64,000 nt of DNA from JAAZGD01 sp034003765 (GCA_034003765.1 JAVEXZ010000001.1:1-64000); one strand, 5' to 3'; shown: positions 52,675-61,551, counted from the first letter of the stretch. The notes: generated from the sequence alone by a model not told the origin. Numbers and translations: made by a program.

Positions 52675-54737
52675 TCGTTGACCTCCTCTTCTTGGCTAGG
52701 TAGTTTATAAGATTTATCAGGGTCTTCTTTGATCATAGAGTCTAGAAAAACACTGGTTAAGTTTGGGTCAAGTTTACTTCCAGATATATCCCCAATTTCT
52801 TTTAGGGCTTCTTCTTTGGATAGGCTATTGCCACCAATCCTATTTGTTAGAGCATCGTATATTTCTGCTATAGAAATTATCCGGGACATATAAGGAATTT
52901 CTTCGCCTTTAAGGCCCTTTGGGTATCCTGTTCCATCCCAATTTTCGTGATGAGCATATACACCCCCTGCAATGTCTAGGGTTTCATCAAAAAGGTTCAA
53001 AATCCGATAGGCAATAGCAGGGTGTTGTTTTATTCTAGCCAGCTCATCTTTTGAGTATACCCCTTCATTTAAGAGGAGTTCATCTTCCAAAACCAGCTTA
53101 CCTATATCATGGAAATATGCCATTTTTTTCAGCTGGACCAATTCCGTTATTGGCAGGTTAAGAGCCTTACCTATAATCTCCGAATATTTCATTACATTCT
53201 CAGAATGAGTTTTTTCTCGTAGGCTTTTGTTATGGAGCAAATTTATCAAGGAAAAGACCATGTCCTCATGAATAGACTGGCGGCTTATAGTTTTTTCTTT
53301 ATACATTTCACCTTCAGCATTTATAATGGTCTGGGATATCTCCTCATCCTCTGATGTCTTAGCTGCACAGCCCACCGCCATGCTACAAGGAAAAGAATTC
53401 ACAGAATGGGAGGCAAATTGTTTTTGTATTTCACTTTGTATCTCTGTGGCTTCAAGGATATCAGTTTTTGGTAGGACCAGTACAAACTCATCTCCACCTA
53501 TCCTTGCTAAAATATCTCCTTCTTTTATATAGGTGGCTAGTATCTCTGCTCCTTTGATAAGTAACTCATCCCCAGCTAAATGTCCAAAAATATCGTTTGT
53601 TAGTTTCAACCTATTGATATCCAGAAAAATTATGGATATAGGAAGGTTGTCTGGTCTGTCCAGTTCCTCTAGGGCTTTTTCAAAGAAACTGCGGTTGTTT
53701 ACCCCTGTTAGCCAATCGTGAGTATTAAGATAGAGCATATGTTCTAATGCAGCTTTTTCCTGGGTGATATCTCTAAAGGTAATTACAACTCCAACAATGG
53801 TATCTCCCTTAAGCTGGGGTGAAGCTGAGTATTCAACTTCAAAGGATGTTCCGTCCTTTTTCCAAAAGACTTCATCTGAAACCCTGACCCTTTTTCCATC
53901 CATAAAAACCCTAAAAATCTTGCAGTTCCTAATATCAATATAACCACCTTCTTTGTTTTTACTATGGATCTGGTCATGCATATTTTGTCCCAGCAATTCG
54001 GATTCAAAATTGTAACCTAAAAACTCCAAGCCACTTTTGTTGCAGAATATACATTCGCCTTTTAGGTTGATCCCATAAATCCCTTCTTCTGTGGATGCTA
54101 GGAGTATCTCTAATTTTTCTTGGTTAAGGGATAAGTCAACATTGATTTTTGCTAGGTCGTGATTTCTTGATTGCAATTCATCAGACATCTGAGATCGGCT
54201 CCGCTCATAAAAGTTAATCATAGCTACTAAGATAATTGTGGGACCTATAATATTAATAAAGGACTGGAAATCAGATGTTTCACTATCAAAAATACTATAC
54301 TTAATACCCACAACAACCATCAATACACCCAGGTATAAAAAGGAAACTATTTTGGCCCTATTATGTCCAAGAACAAAAAATATAATGGGGGGGAAAATAA
54401 CAAGCCAATAGAGAAAATGATGGGAGGATTCCGCCATAATAGCGTAATAAAAGAGTAGGATAAATAGAAATGCTACAAAAAAGCCACTCATTTTAGCAAT
54501 CTGGTCTGTTTTATGAAAATACAGGATGCCAGTTGAGACTAGAATTAGGGCTATAATATTTATTATCAATATGTGTGTATTATAAGATATTAGTAGGTTA
54601 GGGATTAAATAGGAAGCGCAGATTAGTAATATTCCCAGCAAAACTACGTTTACAAAGTAAACTCTGCTATAATCAGGGTCTTCTGGCTTAAATCTGTGAT
54701 TGTTAGTCACAAATCTGATAAAAGGATTTGATTTCAT
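52656..54737 (-). CDS. Membrane PAS-GGDEF-HD-GYP cyclic-di-GMP protein
   Basis: A 693-residue sensor with about six membrane helices (30-180), a PAS domain (about 205-325), a diguanylate cyclase domain with intact RIGGDEF and a C-terminal HD-GYP phosphodiesterase (AYFHDIGKL, HPAIAYRIL, HHENWDGTGYPKGLKGEEIP). The inhibitory I-site position reads KEGD rather than RxxD. Both a making and a breaking domain look intact, so net activity is not predictable. It overlaps the flavoprotein downstream, hinting at redox-linked signalling. Confidence 0.92.
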   Translation of the reverse strand: MKSNPFIRFVTNNHRFKPEDPDYSRVYFVNVVLLGILLICASYLIPNLLISYNTHILIINIIALILVSTGILYFHKTDQIAKMSGFFVAFLFILLFYYAIMAESSHHFLYWLVIFPPIIFFVLGHNRAKIVSFLYLGVLMVVVGIKYSIFDSETSDFQSFINIIGPTIILVAMINFYERSRSQMSDELQSRNHDLAKINVDLSLNQEKLEILLASTEEGIYGINLKGECIFCNKSGLEFLGYNFESELLGQNMHDQIHSKNKEGGYIDIRNCKIFRVFMDGKRVRVSDEVFWKKDGTSFEVEYSASPQLKGDTIVGVVITFRDITQEKAALEHMLYLNTHDWLTGVNNRSFFEKALEELDRPDNLPISIIFLDINRLKLTNDIFGHLAGDELLIKGAEILATYIKEGDILARIGGDEFVLVLPKTDILEATEIQSEIQKQFASHSVNSFPCSMAVGCAAKTSEDEEISQTIINAEGEMYKEKTISRQSIHEDMVFSLINLLHNKSLREKTHSENVMKYSEIIGKALNLPITELVQLKKMAYFHDIGKLVLEDELLLNEGVYSKDELARIKQHPAIAYRILNLFDETLDIAGGVYAHHENWDGTGYPKGLKGEEIPYMSRIISIAEIYDALTNRIGGNSLSKEEALKEIGDISGSKLDPNLTSVFLDSMIKEDPDKSYKLPSQEEEVNEWEDMM

Positions 54738-55004
54738 AGTCTTTCTCCACTAATCAAAATTTGTGTTTTACGGGCCCCATCCCTTTTCAAGATTTCCTCC
54801 AGCTCTCATTCCAGCCGAGCTTATTTTACTATTAATAGCTAATAACCCGGGATTCAAAACTCTTATTTTTAATAATTTTAACATATTTTCCCTTTGGCTT
54901 CCACCTTTTGCAAGCAAGGAGAGTATAACAAGCAGATCTAATACACATACTTTTCCAAAAACTTAAACTTCAATTTGGTTGCCCAATTATTTTTAATCTT
55001 CTTT
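54738..55004. other. Intergenic gap without recognised features
   Basis: 267 bp of AT-rich DNA between thiN and the c-di-GMP gene. No credible gene, hairpin or repeat was seen apart from the c-di-GMP gene ribosome site. Confidence 0.5.
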
Positions 55005-55730
55005 TTATCTTAGTACTTTTAGTTCACTGACAAAATCCAAAGCACCTAGGGAGTATGGAAAGAGGCTCTCTTCAGGATTTTTGGATGTCCATAGGACCAT
55101 AAGGCTACCTTCTTTTACTTGTATTGACACTTCTTCTCCAATGAATTCATTGCTAACTCCAATAGGATAGTGGTTATTTAATTCAGCATCCTTAATGCCA
55201 TACTTAAGCCCTCTTAAAGTAACACCCTTGGCTGATTTATCCAATGAAAACACTGAAAGATAACCCTGATCCTGGCCTTTAATCTTATATTGCTCATCCC
55301 TTATGACGGTTATAATCGTATCTCCTTGGATCAAGTATCCCCTGCCCCTCTTTTTTGAAATATAGCTAAGAAGCTGGATGTTAGCTATGGAATGGTCTAG
55401 TCTTCCCCCAAGTCCCCCATATATTGCAAAGGTCGTGTAGCCTAAATCAAATCCTTTATCTATGGCTATCATCATATCCGTCTGGTCTTTTTCTTCGCTA
55501 AATTTTTCGGTTGGAACATCTTGTGGAACATTTTCTAGGCTATCAAAATCACCAACAAGAAAATCCGGAATTATTCCCAAATCTTTAAGCCTATTATACC
55601 CACCATCTGCAGCTATGAGAAGGCCTCTGTATGAAAAAGCAAAACTGGATTCACCTAAAACTCCGGCTCCTACTATGTAGCATACAGAGTTTTTAGTTCT
55701 ATCATAATTTTTTTCTATTAAATCACTCAT
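55005..55730 (-). CDS. thiN: Thiamine pyrophosphokinase
   Basis: ThiN converts thiamine to thiamine diphosphate with ATP. The family blocks LLIAADGGYNRLKDLGIIPDFLVGDFDS, EEKDQTDMMIAIDKG and YGGLGGRLDHSIANIQLL are all present. The start at 55730 (MSDLIEKN) overlaps the PII-like gene by 8 bp; longer in-frame starts up to 55808 would lie deep in that gene. Elsewhere in Firmicutes thiN follows rpe/rsgA near rpmB; here it is linked to the PII-like/DUF1538 pair. Confidence 0.88.
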   Translation of the reverse strand: MSDLIEKNYDRTKNSVCYIVGAGVLGESSFAFSYRGLLIAADGGYNRLKDLGIIPDFLVGDFDSLENVPQDVPTEKFSEEKDQTDMMIAIDKGFDLGYTTFAIYGGLGGRLDHSIANIQLLSYISKKRGRGYLIQGDTIITVIRDEQYKIKGQDQGYLSVFSLDKSAKGVTLRGLKYGIKDAELNNHYPIGVSNEFIGEEVSIQVKEGSLMVLWTSKNPEESLFPYSLGALDFVSELKVLR

Positions 55731-56424
55731 TTGGGAGGCTTCTTTCATCCTTTTCTTCATCATACAAACCATAAACCTGGTTGACACTTTGAACGAATAC
55801 CATACCATTTCCGGGTTGATCCATCTTAAGGCTTATGCGAATAGAATCTACAATCTTTTTGGTATCGCTTTTAGGAGAAATAATCATAATAATTTCTTTC
55901 TCTGGCTCAATGAACATAGAAAACACTTTTTGAGTTTCATGGATTCCAGAACCACGTCCATTTATTATAGTTCCTCCAGGAGCTCCTGCTTCAATGGCTG
56001 CATCCACCACCTCTTCTGCTTTGCCTCTATCAACTATGGTCATTATTAGATTATACATGGTTTCCCCAACTCCTTTTTTATCATTAATCTCTTGGCAATT
56101 ACAAGAACTAGTTCCAATTATTCCACACAATTCCAAGGTAAAAGCTATGCCAGTATTAGGCTCTGCTAGATAATACCTCTCCTCTAATTTTTTCAATGTT
56201 TTGCTAACTATATCATGGTCTCCTGCCATCAGGACAACTTCTTTTTCAAGTTCAAGACCACCTAGGAAATTCGAGACCGCGTTTGGAGAAGTTCCTTTGC
56301 CGTACATTACAGTACCACCACTAAGGCCTTCTTTTTTAGCTGTTTTAATAATTTTAGAACCCATCCCTCTATTTGCAATAAAACAGATTAATTCTAAATC
56401 TAAAGGTTCAGTTATATTAACCAT
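55723..56424 (-). CDS. Tandem PII-like (GlnB-fold) protein
   Basis: The 233-residue protein is two PII-like domains in series. Domain one (about 8-110) has GLSGGTVMYGKGT at the T-loop position, and domain two (about 122-215) has GAPGGTIINGRGS in the corresponding place. PII proteins sense nucleotides and gate transporters or enzymes. It starts 4 bp after the DUF1538 membrane protein gene, so it probably regulates that protein, as AmtB-GlnK pairs do; this is inference. The canonical uridylylation Tyr51 context of GlnB is absent. Confidence 0.85.
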   Translation of the reverse strand: MVNITEPLDLELICFIANRGMGSKIIKTAKKEGLSGGTVMYGKGTSPNAVSNFLGGLELEKEVVLMAGDHDIVSKTLKKLEERYYLAEPNTGIAFTLELCGIIGTSSCNCQEINDKKGVGETMYNLIMTIVDRGKAEEVVDAAIEAGAPGGTIINGRGSGIHETQKVFSMFIEPEKEIIMIISPKSDTKKIVDSIRISLKMDQPGNGMVFVQSVNQVYGLYDEEKDERSLPNE

Positions 56425-56428
56425 TTTA

Positions 56429-57907
56429 TTAAACCCCTTCTTTTCTTGATTTTAGCTTAAAGACTAGCCCCAATAGCTGTAATGTTATTAATGGGGTCAT
56501 GGCTACCATAGCAATTATTCCAAAACCATCAATCATTACATTTGATCCTTCAATAGCCTCTGCGGCACCTTGGGCAAAGGCCAATATGAATGTAGCTGTC
56601 ATTGGGCCAGATGCAACCCCCCCTGCATCAAAGGCTATACCTACAAATATCTTAGGGACAATATACATCAATAGGATAGCTATAATATAGCCTGGAAGAA
56701 GAAAATGCCAAAGATGTAAATCAGGGAGCAAAATCTTTATCATAGATAAGGCCACTGCCAAACCTACACCTATAGCAAGAGTGTACATAACAAGTTTTCT
56801 GGGAACATATCCTTTTGTAACTTCAGCGATTTGATGTGTTAGTACAGAAACTGCAGGTTCTGCCAAAACTATTAATAATCCCAATATAAAGCCCACTATA
56901 ACCAAATAAGCCTTATTGTCAAGTGCTGCCAGTATATACCCCACCTTACTGCCTACTATCATAAATCCTGAACTTACTCCCGTAAGAAAAAGGACTAGGC
57001 CCACATATGTGAAAAGCACTCCAAACATTATTCTACGAATTTGTCTTAAAGACATTTTAAAAGAAATTGGTTGGAAAACAAGGAAGAGAAATACAATAGG
57101 CCCTAGGGCAAGGAATATCTCCAAACCAACTTGAGGAAGTTTGTCTAGGAATGGTTGGATTACAGATGTAGATTCCGTTGAACTCACATCTAAATCTCCT
57201 GTAATTTCATCAACACCTGCAAGTATACTCATGATCATTACAGCAATTATAGCCCCAACTGAAGCTATTCCTACCAAACCAAAACTATCTTTTTCAGAAG
57301 CTTTACTATCTTTTTTGAGGCCCGAAATTCCTGCTGCAAGAGCAAGTATAAAAGGTACTGTTAGGGCTCCTGTTGTTGCTCCTGAGGCATCAAAGGAAAT
57401 TGCCAAGAATTCCGATGTTGTAAAAACCCCCAGTATTAATACTATTCCATATAAGATAGTCATTATCTTATAAAGTGGAATATTATAAAGTATCCGAACA
57501 AGACCCAAAACTACCATTGCAGCAACACCAATTGAAACAACAACAATAACCCCCATTTTGGGAACTATGCCATTAGAAACTGCGTCTACCTGTCCTGCCA
57601 AAATGTGAAGATCAGGTTCTGCAATAGAAATAAGAAAACCCAAGATTAATCCAGCTGCAATTACAAGCCACAGTTTGTTCTTTCTAGTTATTGTTGACCC
57701 CATTACATTACCAATTGGGCTAATGCTTATATCAACGCCTAATAGGAAGAGAGTCAAACCAATAATTATCCATAAGGAACCTAGTAAGAACCTCAGTAAT
57801 ACAGGACTACCTAAGGGAGTAAGGGTGAAATGCAAAATTACAACAAGAATGGTAACTGGGAGCACTGATACTAATACTTCTTTGAGTTTTGAATAAATTG
57901 GTCCCAA
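56429..57907 (-). CDS. DUF1538 membrane protein with internal duplication
   Basis: A 492-residue protein of about 12 membrane helices. It consists of two homologous halves, each with SISPIGNVMG/MIVGSKVG-like segments, an AEPDLHIL/AEPAVSVL loop, and a long helix preceded by FDASGATTGAL or FDAGGVASGPM. These inverted-looking repeats with Gly/Ser-rich re-entrant segments are what one expects of a transporter. The DUF1538 family is known to occur beside PII-like genes. The start codon is TTG with AAGGAG seven bases upstream. Substrate unknown. Confidence 0.85.
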   Translation of the reverse strand: MGPIYSKLKEVLVSVLPVTILVVILHFTLTPLGSPVLLRFLLGSLWIIIGLTLFLLGVDISISPIGNVMGSTITRKNKLWLVIAAGLILGFLISIAEPDLHILAGQVDAVSNGIVPKMGVIVVVSIGVAAMVVLGLVRILYNIPLYKIMTILYGIVLILGVFTTSEFLAISFDASGATTGALTVPFILALAAGISGLKKDSKASEKDSFGLVGIASVGAIIAVMIMSILAGVDEITGDLDVSSTESTSVIQPFLDKLPQVGLEIFLALGPIVFLFLVFQPISFKMSLRQIRRIMFGVLFTYVGLVLFLTGVSSGFMIVGSKVGYILAALDNKAYLVIVGFILGLLIVLAEPAVSVLTHQIAEVTKGYVPRKLVMYTLAIGVGLAVALSMIKILLPDLHLWHFLLPGYIIAILLMYIVPKIFVGIAFDAGGVASGPMTATFILAFAQGAAEAIEGSNVMIDGFGIIAMVAMTPLITLQLLGLVFKLKSRKEGV

Positions 57908-57940
57908 ATTATTTTCTCCTTCCCCTTCTTTATTAATAGA

Positions 57941-57949
57941 ATTATAGCA
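57941..57949 (-). promoter_or_regulatory. Extended -10 promoter of the DUF1538-PII-thiN operon
   Basis: Minus-strand TGCTATAAT (TG plus TATAAT) 34 bp before the start, without a recognisable -35 box. Confidence 0.45.
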
Positions 57950-58110
57950 CAGACAGCCCTAAAATTACCTCTAAATATAGTATTTGTTTTATGATTAAAA
58001 AAAAGAATTTATAATCAATGTTAGGGTGTCAACTCGGAAAATGGCAAGCTGACATGGCCTTTTTTCTGTCAAAAAAACAAATAAATAGAACAATAATTCC
58101 TAGCCAACAC

Positions 58111-58164
58111 AAAGAGAAAGAGTAAGCTACAATTCTATTTAAGAATTCGGCTTACTCTTTCTTT
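58111..58164 (-). terminator. Terminator-like hairpin closing the candidate RNA
   Basis: An 11-bp perfect stem (58117-58127 with 58150-58160) extends outward with mostly paired A/G-C/T runs; the 3' arm is pyrimidine-rich but a classical T-run follows only about 25 nt later. Confidence 0.65.
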
Positions 58165-58420
58165 GAGGTGTAGCACAATGGCATACGTCCTCCTTTCATT
58201 ACTACTCCTAATCCGATTTTCCGGTTCTACCACCGGATTTATAACCCCTACATCGGACCAACCACTATTCCTGTAAGATCCGCAATAATCAATTGATTAT
58301 TCTTTTCTCTACAGTACTCCTACCTTTGTCAACAGCTATCCTAAATTCGGATTTATGTGTTTAACTTGGCATGGGTTTAACGGAGCGACTCAAATACTTG
58401 GTGACAACCTTTCTTTGAGT
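58111..58420 (-). ncRNA. Candidate structured non-coding RNA of about 310 nt
   Basis: A strong promoter (58427-58455), multiple nested hairpins and a terminal hairpin define an RNA in a 726-bp gap with no credible gene. Stems, in plus coordinates: 58388-58394/58414-58420 at the 5' end, 58310-58314/58271-58275 enclosing the palindrome 58284-58301, and 58252-58256/58213-58217 enclosing 58232-58236/58221-58225. The last module contains GGGGTTATAAATCC, which could form a T-loop. Near the 3' end, GGAGG precedes a 10-codon frame (58184-58152). It is not tmRNA, RNase P, SRP or 6S RNA by their signatures. One of the large clostridial RNA classes (for example raiA) is possible but not confirmed. Confidence 0.65.
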
Positions 58421-58426
58421 ATCACT

Positions 58427-58455
58427 ATCTTACAGCAAGAATTTCTCTTTGTCAA
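58427..58455 (-). promoter_or_regulatory. Consensus promoter of the candidate RNA
   Basis: Minus-strand TTGACA (58455-58450), 17-bp spacer, TAAGAT (58432-58427). Predicted start near 58420 coincides with the first base of the 5' hairpin. Confidence 0.7.
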
Positions 58456-58633
58456 GACTTTTATCAGAAAATTTCAAATATTATGCGTTTTATTTTTATT
58501 TGTTTATTCCCTCGTATTTTTCAGCTATTATCTATCAAGCATTAATCCTGGCCTTCTTATATGGATTTTTTCTTTGGACACAAGCTTAATCTAGGCCATT
58601 TACAAACATCTGAATTGTATTTCAATTAATTGT

Positions 58634-59377
58634 TCATTTTGAAAGTGGGCAAAGTCTTTTATAATCGTTGATGTAGGCCAGGCCTGCGCAGGTTGTCCCA
58701 AAGAAGTAAAATGCTTTATCTTTGATTGCCTCAAGCACAATCTCATCAGTACCATTTGCTAGAATGGTTCCAGTTACTAGGAGAACGTCGGCGAAATCAA
58801 CAAGCTTATCTGTATCTGTGAACCCATCCATTACCTTAACCCCATAGCGTTCCTCCCCTACATTGTCCCTATTAAGATCCGTAATAAGAATATTCTCTGC
58901 ACCAAAGGTCTCCACACAGTGTTCTAAAATAGCTGGTTGGTAGCCAATAATCCCTACTTTACAATGGCCATGGTTTTTGATGACATCTTGACAAATCTTT
59001 TTGGCACAATCTTCTGGTTCATTATTTAAACAATGGATAGTATTCTTTGCCTTACCCATCTTGTTTGTTAGGGCATTCAAAGTAGCCACCATTAGGGCAT
59101 AATTGCCAGGCCTTTCCCCAGAGAGATCAGGTATAGCTTTTATGTTGCCTTTATATGCTATGGGATCGCTGGTAAATGCTTGTCCTAAAAAGCCCTCTAT
59201 TTCTGCCTGGAGCAGGACTTCTTTCCCTGTTAATAGAGGAAAGTCCTTGCGGTCTGGGTTACCAATAGCCTCTTCATTTTTAAGGGCCCTACTAGTTATA
59301 TTAATTTCCAAAGAACCTAATTCATCCTTTTCTGCAAGTAGCTTTTTTAAGGCTTCTTGGGCATTTATAAATTTCAT
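58634..59377 (-). CDS. DUF364/DUF4213 Rossmann-like protein
   Basis: A 247-residue protein of the DUF4213/DUF364 type, described as a putative heavy-metal chelation family. An N-terminal domain contains FGLGQAF-like GFLGQAFTSDPIAYKG, followed by a Rossmann-like half (CKVGIIGYQPAILEHCVETFGAENILITDLNRD, DVLLVTGTILANGTDEIV, FFGTTCAGL). It lies downstream of a molybdate/tungstate-type ABC transporter, the context in which relatives often occur, suggesting a role in metal handling. GGAG before the ATG. Function unproven. Confidence 0.8.
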   Translation of the reverse strand: MKFINAQEALKKLLAEKDELGSLEINITSRALKNEEAIGNPDRKDFPLLTGKEVLLQAEIEGFLGQAFTSDPIAYKGNIKAIPDLSGERPGNYALMVATLNALTNKMGKAKNTIHCLNNEPEDCAKKICQDVIKNHGHCKVGIIGYQPAILEHCVETFGAENILITDLNRDNVGEERYGVKVMDGFTDTDKLVDFADVLLVTGTILANGTDEIVLEAIKDKAFYFFGTTCAGLAYINDYKRLCPLSK

Positions 59378-59486
59378 ATTACTCCTTTTCCTGTAAATAC
59401 AATTCCCTGCTTTAGAAAATCTCCCCCCTAAATCCTTTTCCTAAATTCCTTTCCTTCAATTAAGCTTCTTTTCACTAGATTATTAG

Positions 59487-59682
59487 CCCTAAATTCTTCG
59501 ACCTACATTCTTCGTCCTACATTCTTCGCTCTTAATTCTTCGCCCTAAATTCTTCGTCCTACATTCTTCGCCCTACATTCTTCGCCCTACATTCTTCGCC
59601 CTAAATTCTTCGCCCTACATTCTTCGCCCTACATTCTTCGCCCTTAATTCTTAGCCCTTAATTCTTCGACCTAAATTATACT
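59487..59682. repeat. 14-bp minisatellite, 13 full copies
   Basis: Thirteen consecutive 14-bp units with consensus CCCTACATTCTTCG run from 59487 to 59668 with point variants (A/T in the middle, ACC/TCC/CTC at the start); a degenerate fourteenth copy follows to 59682, just before the stop of the ModC-like gene. It fills most of the 308-bp gap between that gene and the DUF364 gene. No spacers; not CRISPR. Confidence 0.95.
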
Positions 59683-59685
59683 TCC

Positions 59686-60729
59686 CTAGAATATATGAAC
59701 AGCTGTGGATTTGAAAATAGCTGTTGCTTGATCTCCAACCCCAAGGCCTAACTCATCTAGGGATTTTTTTGTTAGAACTGCACACAAGGGAATCCCTATG
59801 TCTAAGTTTAATTTTACCATTATTCCCTGGGGAACTATAGCCTTAATTACTCCTTGCAAAGTATTTCTTGCACTACTTGGAAAGTTCTCTTTGCTAATAA
59901 TGATGTCTTCTGGGCGAATTGCCACATTAACTCGGCCCTTCAAATTAGTTAATCCATTAATCTTCACAGGACCAATAAGGATATTTGTCCCATTCCCATC
60001 CTCTAGGACCTGACCCTGGTAAATGTTCTCCATCCCCAAAAACTCGGCTACAAATGGCGATTTAGGTCTTTTGAAGAGTTCTTCAGAGCTACCCACTTCT
60101 ATTAGTTGCCCACGCTCCATAATTCCAATCCGATCTGCCAAGAGATAAGCTTCGTTAAAATCATGGGTAATATGAATTGTTGTGGTTTTTGTTTCATCAT
60201 GGATACTTTTTAGTTCCTGCTGGAAAACTTCCTTACTTCTAGGATCTAGGGCGCTTAGAGGCTCATCTAATAACAAGACCTCTGGTTCATTTATCAAGGC
60301 TCTAGCTAGGGCTACTCTTTGCTGCTCTCCTCCGCTTAAGGTAGAAGGATGGCGTTTTAGGAGTCCTGAAATGTTTAGGAGTTCTGTCATTCTCACAAGC
60401 TTCGCTTCTACAATTTTAGGTGGAGTTTTTTTGATGGTTAAGGGAAAGATAATATTGCCTTTAACATCTAGGTTGGGAAAAAGCATGTAGTCTTGATATA
60501 CGAACCCTATATTTCTTGCTTCTGGGACTGCCTTTGTAAGGTTTTTATTGTTAATCCATAGGTTACCAGAATCAGCTTTGTACATACCAGATATTATCTC
60601 TAAAATTACAGTTTTACCAGCTCCTGTTGGGCCTAATAGAACAAAATATTCCTCATCAAATATTTCAAGAGATATATTATCCAAGTGAAAGTCACCCATT
60701 TTTTTCGAAATATTTTGTAAGCTTATCAT
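59686..60729 (-). CDS. Molybdate/tungstate ABC transporter ATPase (ModC-like)
   Basis: A 347-residue ABC ATPase with Walker A LGPTGAGKT, signature LSGGEQQRVALARAL, Walker B VLLLDEPLSALDP and a C-terminal TOBE domain ending ATAIFKSTAVHIF, characteristic of oxyanion importers that sense their ligand at TOBE. It follows the permease by 15 bp. Molybdate, tungstate or both may be carried; sequence alone does not separate ModC, TupC and WtpC. Confidence 0.88.
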   Translation of the reverse strand: MISLQNISKKMGDFHLDNISLEIFDEEYFVLLGPTGAGKTVILEIISGMYKADSGNLWINNKNLTKAVPEARNIGFVYQDYMLFPNLDVKGNIIFPLTIKKTPPKIVEAKLVRMTELLNISGLLKRHPSTLSGGEQQRVALARALINEPEVLLLDEPLSALDPRSKEVFQQELKSIHDETKTTTIHITHDFNEAYLLADRIGIMERGQLIEVGSSEELFKRPKSPFVAEFLGMENIYQGQVLEDGNGTNILIGPVKINGLTNLKGRVNVAIRPEDIIISKENFPSSARNTLQGVIKAIVPQGIMVKLNLDIGIPLCAVLTKKSLDELGLGVGDQATAIFKSTAVHIF

Positions 60730-60744
60730 CTCATAACCTTCCTA

Positions 60745-61548
60745 TTAGTATAGACGAGAAACACCTTTTTTTTCTACTCCAAGCACTTCGAATATAAAGA
60801 GGGAGAATATAGAAATAATTATCAAACAGGTTGCTGCCGCCATGGCAGTTTCTAAGTTTCCTATAGACATATTCAAGAATAGGGCAACGGGCAATGTCTC
60901 TGTAACCATTCTTGTTGCCCCGGCTACCATTAGGGCACATCCAAATTCCCCAATTGCCCGAGACCAACTTATTACCAGGCCTCCTATTATACCGTTTTTT
61001 GCTAGGGGTAAAGTTATCTTGGAAAATGCCTGCCACTGGGAACAGCCTAAAGTTCTGGCAACAAATTCTAGTCGAGGATTTATATCTCTAAAAGTTGACT
61101 CTAAAACCCTTATCATATAAGGAGTTATAATAAAGAACTGGGCCAGGATTATTCCATTAACAGAAAAAATAAAATTAAGTCCTATTGCAGCTAGCCCTGC
61201 ACCAAAGGAAGTTGTTGCAAAAAGAAGTAATAGGGCTACTCCAGATACCAATGGTGGCAACGAAAGGGGGATATTCAAAACAACTCTAATAAGTTTACGG
61301 CCAGGAAATTTATAGCGCTCCAAGCCGTAGGCCACAGGTAATGCAAAAAACAAACAAATCAGGGTAGATGTAACAGAGGTTAACAAGCTTAACCTTATTG
61401 CAAATAGGATTTCTTCATTGTTTAAGCTATCCAGTATGCTTCCCAGGCCTTTCCACACAATATTCCCTAGGGTGGAGAGGAAAAAAGCAAACAAGATGAA
61501 AGTAATTAGGCCTATTGATATTTTGAATATGGTATTACTAGCTTTCAT
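60745..61548 (-). CDS. Molybdate/tungstate ABC transporter permease (ModB/WtpB-like)
   Basis: A 267-residue inner-membrane permease with about six helices and the EAA-type cytoplasmic loop (SRPRLEFVARTLGCSQWQAFSKITLPLAKNG in outline). RAIGEFGCALMVAG matches the conserved oxyanion-permease segment. It starts 3 bp after the binding-protein gene and ends 15 bp before the ATPase, forming a compact operon. Confidence 0.88.
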   Translation of the reverse strand: MKASNTIFKISIGLITFILFAFFLSTLGNIVWKGLGSILDSLNNEEILFAIRLSLLTSVTSTLICLFFALPVAYGLERYKFPGRKLIRVVLNIPLSLPPLVSGVALLLLFATTSFGAGLAAIGLNFIFSVNGIILAQFFIITPYMIRVLESTFRDINPRLEFVARTLGCSQWQAFSKITLPLAKNGIIGGLVISWSRAIGEFGCALMVAGATRMVTETLPVALFLNMSIGNLETAMAAATCLIIISIFSLFIFEVLGVEKKGVSRLY

Positions 61549-61551
61549 AAA

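Noticed and set aside
58111..58420. tmRNA, RNase P, SRP or 6S RNA as identity of the candidate RNA
   Set aside because: None of their conserved core sequences is present.
58355..58594. Plus-strand open frame of 79 codons in the large gap
   Set aside because: Phe/Ser/Leu-rich, no ribosome site, overlaps the strong minus-strand promoter and hairpins of the candidate RNA.
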